The translations under genes were made by a program, and so were the position numbers. This document shows positions 5,274 through 13,521 of a stretch of DNA of 18,659 nt, piece by piece. Under the pieces are notes generated by a model, which was not told the origin of the DNA, did not search any database, and was given only the letters and a program-made list of their open reading frames with translations. How positions within the stretch are numbered: position 1 is the stretch's first letter; each line of letters opens with the position of its first letter. The stretch covers positions 1 through 18,659 of the forward strand of contig JAEZAU010000036.1 of the NCBI GenBank assembly GCA_023430325.1, written 5' to 3'. The DNA is from Bacteroidota bacterium. Lineage in GTDB: Bacteria > Bacteroidota > Bacteroidia > Flavobacteriales_F > PHOS-HE28.

Positions 5274-8200
5274 ATGTCCAACCCCGGAAGCGACAAGGAA
5301 AAAAGATCATCCAGGAATAGATGGCCTCGCAGGATCGCCAAGGCGATCATGTGGCTTCTGTTGCTGCCGGTGATCCTCCTCATACTTGTTGCGATCCTCA
5401 TCTACGTGCCGCCGATCCAGAATTTCCTACGCGGCAAGGCCGTCACCTTTCTGCACGAAAAGACAGGCACCAACGTATCGCTGGACCATTTCAACCTGCG
5501 CTTCCCGATCGGTCTCACGCTGGAAGGTTTTCACATGGACGATCTGCAGGGAGACACGCTGGTCCACGTGGGCGCATTGAAGGCGAACGTTTCCATGAGC
5601 TCGCTCTGGCGGAAGAAGATCGTGATCGGATCGATCTCCCTTGAAGGTGGCCGCGCCAGCATCATGCAGGACCGGGACAGTGTCTTCAACTTCGATTTTC
5701 TCACCACCGCCTTTGCCACGCCAGATACCGTGGCCAAGGAACAGAATATCGACACCACCGCCACCGATGCCTGGGCCCTGGTGGTGGAGGAATTGGAATT
5801 GGAGGATCTGCGACTGAAGATGGATCTTGCCCCATCACGATTTGCTTGCGATCTGGTGATCGGTAATTTCGAAGTCGGCTTTGATGAGTTCAGCATGGAT
5901 CCGATGCAGATCCATGTGGATGAGATAGCGCTGGCGGATACGCGGGTCCATCTACGCACAGCACCATCTGGTGAACCTCCCGAACCGGACACCTATCCAC
6001 ATCTGAAGAACCCGATGAAGGACCAGGATCTCCGGTTCCAACGCTTGCTCGTAGAGAATGTTGAATTCTCGATGAAGGATGCGGTAAAGGGTGATAGCCT
6101 TTGGCTCACGCTCGCAGAACTGGACATCGGTACGCGTGAGATGTTGCTGAAAGAACAGAAGGTCGAGATCGAGGAGATCTTGATCGATGGATTCCATTTC
6201 GGCCAATTGACCTTGGCGCCATCGATCGACACTTTGGGCAAGGACACCACCCGCATCGATCCGCCGTGGCTCGATCAGAACGACGGTTTCAGGTATTTCA
6301 TCCGTGATTGGGATGTCGCTCTGGACGAACTGAGGATCCAGAACTCGTCGGTGGCCATGCACACAGGTTACATTGAAGCGCCGGCCAGGTTGCTGGATCC
6401 GGCCCATATGCTCTTCAGTGATCTCCGCATGGATCTTCAGGACGTCGCAGTGAACAATGATCGCCTCACCGCCACACTCGAAGAATTACACGCCGAACCC
6501 GGCAACGACCGGACGGATCTGGATGTTTCCTTCGCCCTGAATGCGACTTCGGAAAAGATCGAGATCAGGAAAGGTTCGATCGCCTTGGGCGAAAATGAAT
6601 TCGCATTGTCGCTATCGGCGCTTCCTGGAGATCTTTCTCAAGCTTACCGATCACCGGAGAAAGTGCCCATCGCTCTGGACTTCTCAAGTGAGTTGGATCT
6701 CTCCCTCATCATGCCACTGATCGCTGAACTCACCGGTGATCAAGCGTTGAACATCCGATCGGCCGAGACCTGGAAGACAGCCATGGCGGTGAACGGCACA
6801 CTTCAGCAACTGGATACCATCCATATCGATCTGGACGGTGATCAGGGCAGCAGGATATTGCTTCTTGCTGGCATCGCGAACGCCGCCGAATGGCCCAACA
6901 GTTCCTTTCACTTGAAGCTCGACGAATTCGTGATGGGTAATGGGATCAGGCAATTGGTTCGTGCGAAAGCTCCTGCTGGAACAGATCTGCCGGAAAGGCT
7001 CGCGATGTCAGCGAATGCTTCGGGATCGAACGGTGCGATCAAGGCGACGATGGCGATGAAGAGCGATGCAGGTAATGTCGATCTGAAAGCAGATGTGAAC
7101 GGCATGACCAAAAAGGTCCCCGATCAATTAAAGTTGGATCTGAAAGTCCAAGATCTGGCGACCCATCGGTTCACCGGCGATTCCTTGCTCGGTTTCATTT
7201 CAATGGAATTGAAAGCTGATGGAAAGAACCTGAATTCCCCGGCACGCACCGGAACCCTTCACCTCACACCACAAAAGCTGATATACAACGGGATCGATCT
7301 CAGCAGCCTCCAGTTGAACGGGAATGTGAACGGTGATTCATTGGAAGTCGCCTTGAAGGTTGCTCATGATGTTGCTGCGATCGACCTGAAAGCGCGTGGT
7401 CATTGGCCTGACGAGAACGACAGCCTGCGCGCATCATTGGATCTGCTCGTGAACAACTTGGAATTGGAGGAGCTTGGTCTGATGAAGGATCCGTTGGGCG
7501 TTCAAGGTCATTGGAATGGGAACGCGGCATTCCATACCAATGGCATGGGTCACTTCGATCTTACCGGTGATGGAGTCCGCATCTTCAACAAGGCCACTGA
7601 TTTCTTCTTTGAGGAATTCGCTGCACGGGCATATATCAGTACCGATTCCACTGCGATCGATCTCAACAGCGACGCCATCGATCTGGCCTATCACACGAAC
7701 ATCCATCCAGACAGCCTGCTGACCCACACTTCGGAAAGGCTCATGGCCATCGTGAAGGACGATACCAGTTTCGTAAGCACGCCAGGTAAGCGGATGGATC
7801 TTTCGATCTCCATGCCGCGCACCGAATGGCTCACGGAAGTATTGGTACCGGAACTGGAAGTGATCCAGCTGGAAAAGTTCACCGGCAGCTATGACAGCGA
7901 CATCGATGAACTGCAGATGCACATCCACCTTCCGAAATTGATCTACCAGAAGATCCAGGTGGATGAATTCGTAGTGGACGTCACCGCGAAGGACAATGCG
8001 ATCAATGGCAACCTCAGCGTCCAGCGGATCGACCAGGACTCCATCCGTTTGGAAAGGCTCTCGATCGATGCGACCTCCAGCGGCGGTGATCTGAACACCG
8101 TCCTGCGCATCGCCGATGAAGATCAGGACCGCTACCGGATAGCCACGGTACTACGCACGCTCGATAAAGTGCGCGAGCTGCGTGTGAGCGAAGATCTTGT

Positions 8201-10406
8201 GATGAATAGAACGCAATGGACGATCCATGGCGACAATGTGATCCGGTTCACTGAAGGAGGCCCCGATGTCACGAACTTCATCCTGACCTCCAATGATCAA
8301 CAGTTGGAGATCTCCACTCCTCCCGACCGGCTGATCCTCGACTTCCAGAACTTCGATCTGGGCACGTTCACCAATATCATCACAACGATCGATTCCATTC
8401 CGCTGATCGCAGCCGATCTGAACGGCGATGTCGATCTTCCTCGCTCCGATGCAGCTTTCTTGAACGCCGACCTTACGTTCAATGAGCTGAAAGCAATGGG
8501 AACGGAGCTTGGATCATTACGGGTCCAGGCGGATGAGAAAGCGAAGAAGCACTTCGATCTGGCGGCAAGGCTGGAACACAATGTGAACCGTTTCGATCTG
8601 GAAGCCGGTGCCGATCTGAGCGGCGAAAAGCCGAAGGTCGATGCCACCGGCGATCTCGCGTTCCAGGATCTTTCCTTCTTGAAACCTTTCGTCTCCGATC
8701 TGTTGTATGAGCTTACAGGATCACTGGTCGGCGACCTGAAGATCGCCATGGCCGGGGATGATCTGGATATGCTGGGCAACCTGAACTTCAAGGATGCGGG
8801 TGTCGGGCTCATCATGACCGGCGCCACCTACAGGCTCCAGAACGAGACGGTCACATTCGATCGGAAAGGCATCCATTTCGATTCGTTCGCGTTGGTGGAC
8901 AGTGCTGGAAATCGCTTTGTGCTGGATGGTGATATCGATCAGAACGCCGATCCATCACCAGCTCTTGATCTGCGACTTCGCACCGATCGGTTCCAATTTG
9001 TGAACAGTACTTCGGAGGACAACCAGAGTTTCTACGGCGATCTTTACACGGCACTCGATCTGCGGATCGAAGGCCCCGCGAACGACCCTGAGGTGAACGG
9101 GTCGGTGGGCATCCTGGAAGGCACGTACATGAGCATCGTGCTTCCCGGCAGCAAGGTGGAATTGATCGATCATGAAGGTATCGTTGTCTTTACCGATGAT
9201 TTCGACAGCCTCGATACGCTCAGCCAGGTCGCCGATAGTGAGGTATTGCGAGATTCGTTGGCCGCGGAAATGCCCGGCATCGCGATGGATCTCGACATCC
9301 GCATAGATCCAAAGGCCACCTTCGCCATCGTGCTCGATCCAGTGACCGGTGATGCAGCGACAGCCCGAGCCGAGGCCGATCTGAACTTCAGGTATGGTCA
9401 CGACCGCGACATGTACCTTGAGGGGCCGCTCACCATTCGGGAAGGCCGGTATGAATTGAATTTCCGTGGCCTGGTGAAGAAGGAGTTCGAATTGGTGGAT
9501 GGCGGTACCATCACCTGGAACGGTGATCCCACGAAAGCCCGCTTGAACATAGCCGCAAAATACATTTCCAACACACCGCCGTACGCGCTTGTCGCGAACG
9601 CATCACAAGGCCTCACCGAAGGAGAGACAAATCGCCTGCAGCAACGGCTTCCGTTCGAAGTATTGATCAATGTGGGTGGAAGGATGGATGATCCGGACAT
9701 CTCCTTTGGGCTTGATCTGCCGCGCATGATCCGCAACAGCTATCCACAGGTGAACGACCGTCTTGAGCAGCTTTCCCAACCGGTGTTCGAAGAAGAAAGG
9801 AACCGTCAGGTGTTCGCGTTGCTGGTCCTCAACACGTTCATCATCGATGACCCCGGCAGTGCACCCGATCGCGATGGCGGCTTTGCCGAAAATGCCGCAC
9901 GCAATTCAGTGAACCGCATGCTCAGCGATCAATTGAACAAACTGACCGGCCAGTATGTGAAGGGCGTGGATATTTCACTTGGCGTGAACACCTACGATCA
10001 ACAGAGCGGCAACAGCACCTACCAACGCACTTCGGTGGATTATCAAGTGAGCAAGAGCGTGATGGACGATCGGTTGACCTTCGAGGTGGGCGGATCGATC
10101 GGCGTGGATGAACAAGGGAGCGATGTCAGCAATGTCAGCAGCACACGCCGCGCCCAATACGCCATCATGTATTCACTGACCGAAGATGGCCGTTACCGCC
10201 TGCGCGGATTCCATGAGAACGCCTTTGATCTGTACGATGGTGAGATCACCCGCAGCGGCGTGGCGATCATGTACACCAAGGAGTTCGAGGAGAATGGCAA
10301 AGCACGAAGAGAACGCCGTGAGATGATCCAGAAATACAGGGAAGAACAATTGAAGGGTTCGGGTGAAGATGGCAAAGCGGTGCAGGAGGAGAACGGCCTG
10401 GAATAA
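5274..10406 (+). CDS. tamB: translocation/assembly module TamB
   Basis: This 1710-residue protein is of typical size for the Bacteroidota form. A basic N-terminus (RSSRNRWPRR) precedes one inner-membrane helix (about 24-46). It continues into AsmA-like sequence (FLRGKAVTFLHEKTGTNVSLD, then LTLEGFHMDDLQGDTL), which begins the long beta-rich groove seen in TamB/AsmA bridge proteins. The body is a run of alternating amphipathic strands. The C-terminal TamB (DUF490) domain is marked by LVDGGTITWNGDPTKARLNIAAKY, PFEVLINVGGRMDDPDISFGL and RQVFALLVLNTFIIDDPGS. A charged tail (EFEENGKARRERREMIQKY onwards) closes it. TamB spans the periplasm and works with an Omp85 partner in outer-membrane protein assembly and/or lipid transport. 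The tamL gene follows after 42 nt, supporting one operon. ATG 5274 is the start that keeps the membrane helix. Confidence 0.93.
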   Translation: MSNPGSDKEKRSSRNRWPRRIAKAIMWLLLLPVILLILVAILIYVPPIQNFLRGKAVTFLHEKTGTNVSLDHFNLRFPIGLTLEGFHMDDLQGDTLVHVGALKANVSMSSLWRKKIVIGSISLEGGRASIMQDRDSVFNFDFLTTAFATPDTVAKEQNIDTTATDAWALVVEELELEDLRLKMDLAPSRFACDLVIGNFEVGFDEFSMDPMQIHVDEIALADTRVHLRTAPSGEPPEPDTYPHLKNPMKDQDLRFQRLLVENVEFSMKDAVKGDSLWLTLAELDIGTREMLLKEQKVEIEEILIDGFHFGQLTLAPSIDTLGKDTTRIDPPWLDQNDGFRYFIRDWDVALDELRIQNSSVAMHTGYIEAPARLLDPAHMLFSDLRMDLQDVAVNNDRLTATLEELHAEPGNDRTDLDVSFALNATSEKIEIRKGSIALGENEFALSLSALPGDLSQAYRSPEKVPIALDFSSELDLSLIMPLIAELTGDQALNIRSAETWKTAMAVNGTLQQLDTIHIDLDGDQGSRILLLAGIANAAEWPNSSFHLKLDEFVMGNGIRQLVRAKAPAGTDLPERLAMSANASGSNGAIKATMAMKSDAGNVDLKADVNGMTKKVPDQLKLDLKVQDLATHRFTGDSLLGFISMELKADGKNLNSPARTGTLHLTPQKLIYNGIDLSSLQLNGNVNGDSLEVALKVAHDVAAIDLKARGHWPDENDSLRASLDLLVNNLELEELGLMKDPLGVQGHWNGNAAFHTNGMGHFDLTGDGVRIFNKATDFFFEEFAARAYISTDSTAIDLNSDAIDLAYHTNIHPDSLLTHTSERLMAIVKDDTSFVSTPGKRMDLSISMPRTEWLTEVLVPELEVIQLEKFTGSYDSDIDELQMHIHLPKLIYQKIQVDEFVVDVTAKDNAINGNLSVQRIDQDSIRLERLSIDATSSGGDLNTVLRIADEDQDRYRIATVLRTLDKVRELRVSEDLVMNRTQWTIHGDNVIRFTEGGPDVTNFILTSNDQQLEISTPPDRLILDFQNFDLGTFTNIITTIDSIPLIAADLNGDVDLPRSDAAFLNADLTFNELKAMGTELGSLRVQADEKAKKHFDLAARLEHNVNRFDLEAGADLSGEKPKVDATGDLAFQDLSFLKPFVSDLLYELTGSLVGDLKIAMAGDDLDMLGNLNFKDAGVGLIMTGATYRLQNETVTFDRKGIHFDSFALVDSAGNRFVLDGDIDQNADPSPALDLRLRTDRFQFVNSTSEDNQSFYGDLYTALDLRIEGPANDPEVNGSVGILEGTYMSIVLPGSKVELIDHEGIVVFTDDFDSLDTLSQVADSEVLRDSLAAEMPGIAMDLDIRIDPKATFAIVLDPVTGDAATARAEADLNFRYGHDRDMYLEGPLTIREGRYELNFRGLVKKEFELVDGGTITWNGDPTKARLNIAAKYISNTPPYALVANASQGLTEGETNRLQQRLPFEVLINVGGRMDDPDISFGLDLPRMIRNSYPQVNDRLEQLSQPVFEEERNRQVFALLVLNTFIIDDPGSAPDRDGGFAENAARNSVNRMLSDQLNKLTGQYVKGVDISLGVNTYDQQSGNSTYQRTSVDYQVSKSVMDDRLTFEVGGSIGVDEQGSDVSNVSSTRRAQYAIMYSLTEDGRYRLRGFHENAFDLYDGEITRSGVAIMYTKEFEENGKARRERREMIQKYREEQLKGSGEDGKAVQEENGLE

Positions 10407-10448
10407 TCAAGGGATATATATGTTGGATATGTTGATCGGCTACCAGAA

Positions 10449-12731
10449 TTGAAGGCACATCCATCACTCATCATATTGGTCGTTGTCCTGTTGTGCAGTT
10501 GCACAGGATTGAAGCACCGCACGCCGGAAGATCCGCTCTTCTCAAAGTATGAGGTGATCTTCACGGAAGAGCCTTCCTACGAACCGAAGGAGGCGAAGGC
10601 CGAATTGGAAAGTGTAGTGATACCGCAGCCCAATAAGAGCATTTTCGGCATGAGGCCCACCGTGGCGCTACACAATATGGTGAAGGAACCCGAGAAGAAG
10701 AAAGGCTTCAAGTTCTTCTTGAAATACCGCCTGGGTTCGGAGCCTGTGCGATTCGCCGATGTACCGGTGGATGATATAGTGGCCGCCATGGAGAACCGCA
10801 TGCAGAACCGCGGCTATTTCAAAGCAAGGGCCAGGGCCAATGTGATCAAGGAGAGGAAGACCGCACGCATCGAATTCAACGTCGATCCCGGCCGGCCGCA
10901 TCTCGTTCGCAACATCCAATACGACCATACGCATGGCCCGGATACGTTGAACAAACTGATCTCCGCCGAGAATGAACGATCATCACTCGCGCCGGGCATC
11001 GCGTACGACCTGGCCAAGATCGTAGCGGAGCGCGAACGCATTTCCAATTCATTGCGCAACAAAGGCTACTACCGCTTCAGGGATGATGACCTCATTTTCG
11101 CAGCGGATACCACCGTTGGTGAAAAGCAGGTCGACCTTCACCTGCACATCAAGCCGGCCGCCTCTCCCCTTTCACTGCAACGATATACGATCGGCGATGT
11201 CTACGTGCATGGCGATCGCGATGATGTGCTGCCGCCTTCGGACACCACGTTCGTGGACAGCGTTCACTATGTCAACTACCTCAATATGTTCAGGCCATCG
11301 CCGATCGCTCATGGGGTTTTCCTGAAGCCCGGGGAATTCTTCTCCCTGAGAAGGACCGACTGGACCCAGTCCTATCTCTCGAGCTTCGGCGTGTTCCGAA
11401 CCACGCAGATCGTCTACAAGGATGACAGTCTTCAACAAAGCGTTCTCAATGCTGATGTGTTCCTCGTTCCGCTGAAACGGTTCACCTTCTCCACCGAACT
11501 GAACGCGGTGAACAAGAGCAACAACTTTGCAGGACCCGGTGTGCGCATAGGTTTCAAGGACCGTGGCCTTCTTCGCGGTGGTGAGATCCTGGATGTGAAC
11601 CTGCACGGCCGTTTTGAAACGCAGATCGGCGGACCGGGAAAAGGTACCAACGCCTACGAGGTCGGCGTAAAGGCATCGTTGCAGGTACCGCGGTTGATCT
11701 TCATCGACCGCAAACGCCGGCCGAGGCCGCAATCGCCCACCACACGCATCGATCTCGGTTACACGCTTTTCCGGCGGATCGGCCTGTACGGATTGTCCTC
11801 GGCCAACGCATCGTACAATTACATCTGGCGCCACAACTACCGCACATGGCATGAGATACAGGTGCCCGAGATCAGCTTCAACAAATTGATCTTCACCTCG
11901 CCGGAATTCGATGCGTTCCTATCCGAGAATCGCGTTATCCAACGATCGTTCGAGGAACAGTTCATCTTCGGTCTGGGCTACACGCTCACACGCAGCAGCC
12001 GCCGGCCCCGCGATCCGAAGACCAAGCCTTACTATACCATCACTTTCGGTGTGGATGAAGGCGGGAACCTGCTCAATGGCATCTCAGCGCTCAGCGGCCC
12101 ACGCCCGCCTGAAGGTTATGAACTCTTCAACGAACGCTACTCGCAGTACGTACGCCTGCGGCCTGAGATCCGTTTCAATTACCCGATCGGTACCAATGAT
12201 GACCAGATCGTAACGCGATTGCTTTTCTGGTATGCGTATGCGTATGGCAACAGCGACGTGGTGCCGTTCGTGAAACAATTCTTCGCCGGTGGGCCCATGA
12301 GCATTCGCGCTTTCAGGGCAAGGAGCGTCGGTCCTGGATCCTATGTTTCAGATGCCGCCAGCAACGTGCTGGTGGACCAGGTGGGCGACATGCGGCTCGA
12401 GGCTAACCTCGAATATCGGTTCACCATCGGCGGCATCATCAAGGGCGCTTTGTTCAGCGATGCGGGCAACGTGTGGCTGGTGAAAGAGGATCCGCAGCGC
12501 CCCGGCGGAAAGTTCAACAGTGACGACTTCCTCAAAGAGATAGCCATGGGCGCGGGTTTCGGCATCCGCATCGATCCGCAGTTCCTGGTGATCCGCCTCG
12601 ATCTTGCATTTCCCTTGCGGCGTCCTGATATGCCCGAAGGCCGCCGCTGGATCTTTCATGGCGATGAGGATGGTGCACGCAATTTCGATCGTTCACCCCT
12701 GCTCAACATCGCGATCGGTTATCCGTTCTGA
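10449..12731 (+). CDS. tamL: TamL-type outer-membrane lipoprotein (Omp85/BamA superfamily)
   Basis: This 760-residue protein has a lipoprotein signal, hydrophobic residues 5-15 followed by CSC with Cys18 as the likely lipidated residue. The only start that retains it is TTG 10449: no ATG or GTG lies in frame between the tamB stop and that codon, and the first internal Met would remove the signal. Residues about 30-300 are POTRA-like (VDDIVAAMENRMQNRGYFKAR; later IVAERERISNSLRNKGYYRF). The rest is a 16-strand-type Omp85 barrel, with the lid-loop motif GGPMSIRAFRARSVGPGSY near residue 615, where BamA has RGF, and a terminal strand ending in LNIAIGYPF with an aromatic last residue. In Bacteroidota this lipoprotein variant of TamA is encoded with TamB; both probably act together at the outer membrane. 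Confidence 0.92.
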   Translation: MKAHPSLIILVVVLLCSCTGLKHRTPEDPLFSKYEVIFTEEPSYEPKEAKAELESVVIPQPNKSIFGMRPTVALHNMVKEPEKKKGFKFFLKYRLGSEPVRFADVPVDDIVAAMENRMQNRGYFKARARANVIKERKTARIEFNVDPGRPHLVRNIQYDHTHGPDTLNKLISAENERSSLAPGIAYDLAKIVAERERISNSLRNKGYYRFRDDDLIFAADTTVGEKQVDLHLHIKPAASPLSLQRYTIGDVYVHGDRDDVLPPSDTTFVDSVHYVNYLNMFRPSPIAHGVFLKPGEFFSLRRTDWTQSYLSSFGVFRTTQIVYKDDSLQQSVLNADVFLVPLKRFTFSTELNAVNKSNNFAGPGVRIGFKDRGLLRGGEILDVNLHGRFETQIGGPGKGTNAYEVGVKASLQVPRLIFIDRKRRPRPQSPTTRIDLGYTLFRRIGLYGLSSANASYNYIWRHNYRTWHEIQVPEISFNKLIFTSPEFDAFLSENRVIQRSFEEQFIFGLGYTLTRSSRRPRDPKTKPYYTITFGVDEGGNLLNGISALSGPRPPEGYELFNERYSQYVRLRPEIRFNYPIGTNDDQIVTRLLFWYAYAYGNSDVVPFVKQFFAGGPMSIRAFRARSVGPGSYVSDAASNVLVDQVGDMRLEANLEYRFTIGGIIKGALFSDAGNVWLVKEDPQRPGGKFNSDDFLKEIAMGAGFGIRIDPQFLVIRLDLAFPLRRPDMPEGRRWIFHGDEDGARNFDRSPLLNIAIGYPF

Positions 12732-12762
12732 GCGGGTCGTTGGGAGGTGTGCGATCAGGAAT

Positions 12763-12880
12763 TTTGGGCGTGCCCCGAACCCCCGGGCTCCGACCCGGGG
12801 CTTCGGGTCGCGCTCTACGTTCCTACTCCTCGCTGCGCTGCGGGGTATCCACTGCGATCGCTCACGCGCTGGCGCGCAGC
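12763..12880 (+). repeat. family-2 dispersed palindromic repeat, copy E
   Basis: The head TTTGGGCGTG (12763-12772) equals that of copy D. It is followed by CCCCGGG 12781-12787 paired with CCCGGGG 12794-12800, then GGGTCGCGCTCTACGTTCC and further short palindromes (CTCGCTGCGCTGCGG, GCGCTGGCGC). It starts 31 nt after the tamL stop codon, in the same direction. The hairpin is GC-rich without a T-run, so any terminator role is uncertain. The far boundary is approximate. Confidence 0.72.
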
Positions 12881-12881
12881 C

Positions 12882-12908
12882 TTGAATTCTTCCTAAAAAT
12901 TAGATTTG
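12882..12908 (+). promoter_or_regulatory. candidate Bacteroidota promoter (TTG ... TAnnTTTG)
   Basis: TAGATTTG (12901-12908) is an exact match to the Bacteroidota -7 consensus TAnnTTTG, with TTG at 12882-12884 as the -33 element. The 16-nt spacing is slightly short. It sits directly after family-2 copy E in an AT-rich stretch, and transcription would begin near 12914, ahead of the orphan membrane gene. Confidence 0.4.
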
Positions 12909-12932
12909 CGCGTACTCAAACCATCTCCTGTT

Positions 12933-13406
12933 GTGACCCTTCCTCGGATCTCAAGCATTCTGGCGTGGCTTGAAGATCATGCTGGACGGGTTGGACTCTT
13001 GTCAACGTGCATCTACGTTGGTCTGGGCGCCTCCATTTGCAGAAGTGGTGGATCATCGTGTATTGAATTATTACTGGTCATTACTTCGGCTGCCTTATTG
13101 CGCGCTGTCATTATGGCCACCGTCATGTTCGGGATATTAAGAAAGATCGGCTTATCTCTCCCACTTCACGAAATTGCTAAGTCATTGATCCCAGCAATTG
13201 CATTATTTGAACTAGCAGCGTTGTTGCAATTGGGAATGCATCTTTCCATTGTGGCATTGATCACTCTGTGCATTGCGTCGATCCTTCTGATCGCGGCGAT
13301 CGATCGATTATGCGCTAAGGGAACACGGCATGCCATCGTTACGGGATTATTCGCGATCAGCATCACGTTAATGGTCTGGTTCACATTTGCAGGGATCAGA
13401 TCGTAA
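12933..13406 (+). CDS. orphan multi-pass membrane protein, unknown function
   Basis: I do not recognise this protein. The frame is open from TTG 12906, but that TTG is part of the TAGATTTG promoter-like box, so GTG 12933 is the more likely start, giving 157 residues (VTLPRISSILAWLEDHAGRVG). There is no early ATG, so the start is uncertain. Hydrophobic segments cover most of the protein; four to five helices are visible, including LLVITSAALLRAVIMATVMF, IALFELAALLQL, LITLCIASILLIAAI and AISITLMVWFTFA. GC content is about 44% in a 180-base sample (13081-13260), against 55-58% in tamB/tamL samples. It is bounded by a family-2 repeat upstream and a family-1 repeat 13 nt after its stop. This suggests an accessory or recently acquired gene, although its GATC density is as high as the rest of the window. 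Confidence 0.62.
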   Translation: MTLPRISSILAWLEDHAGRVGLLSTCIYVGLGASICRSGGSSCIELLLVITSAALLRAVIMATVMFGILRKIGLSLPLHEIAKSLIPAIALFELAALLQLGMHLSIVALITLCIASILLIAAIDRLCAKGTRHAIVTGLFAISITLMVWFTFAGIRS

Positions 13407-13419
13407 TGCGCTAACCACT

Positions 13420-13510
13420 GATCTGCGTAAGCGGCGAAGGTGGAAAGCCCGGAGCGCGCGCAGCGCGTGAGGCCTTGCAACCGCAGCCGCGCCCTGGCAG
13501 GAATACGCCC
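13420..13510 (+). repeat. family-1 structured dispersed repeat, copy C
   Basis: It has the family blocks GATCTGCGTAAG, GGTGGAAAGCCCGG, CCTTGCA and GGAATACGCCC in order. The fold is conserved: GCGGC 13431-13435 with GCCGC 13486-13490, GGT 13439-13441 with ACC 13480-13482, AAGCCC 13445-13450 with GGCCTT 13471-13476 (one mismatch), and an apical CGCGC/GCGCG hairpin whose sequence is unrelated to that of copy A. Its 3' end is 11 nt from the stop codon of the minus-strand PorP/SprF gene. Confidence 0.85.
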
Positions 13511-13521
13511 GAATGGACCTT

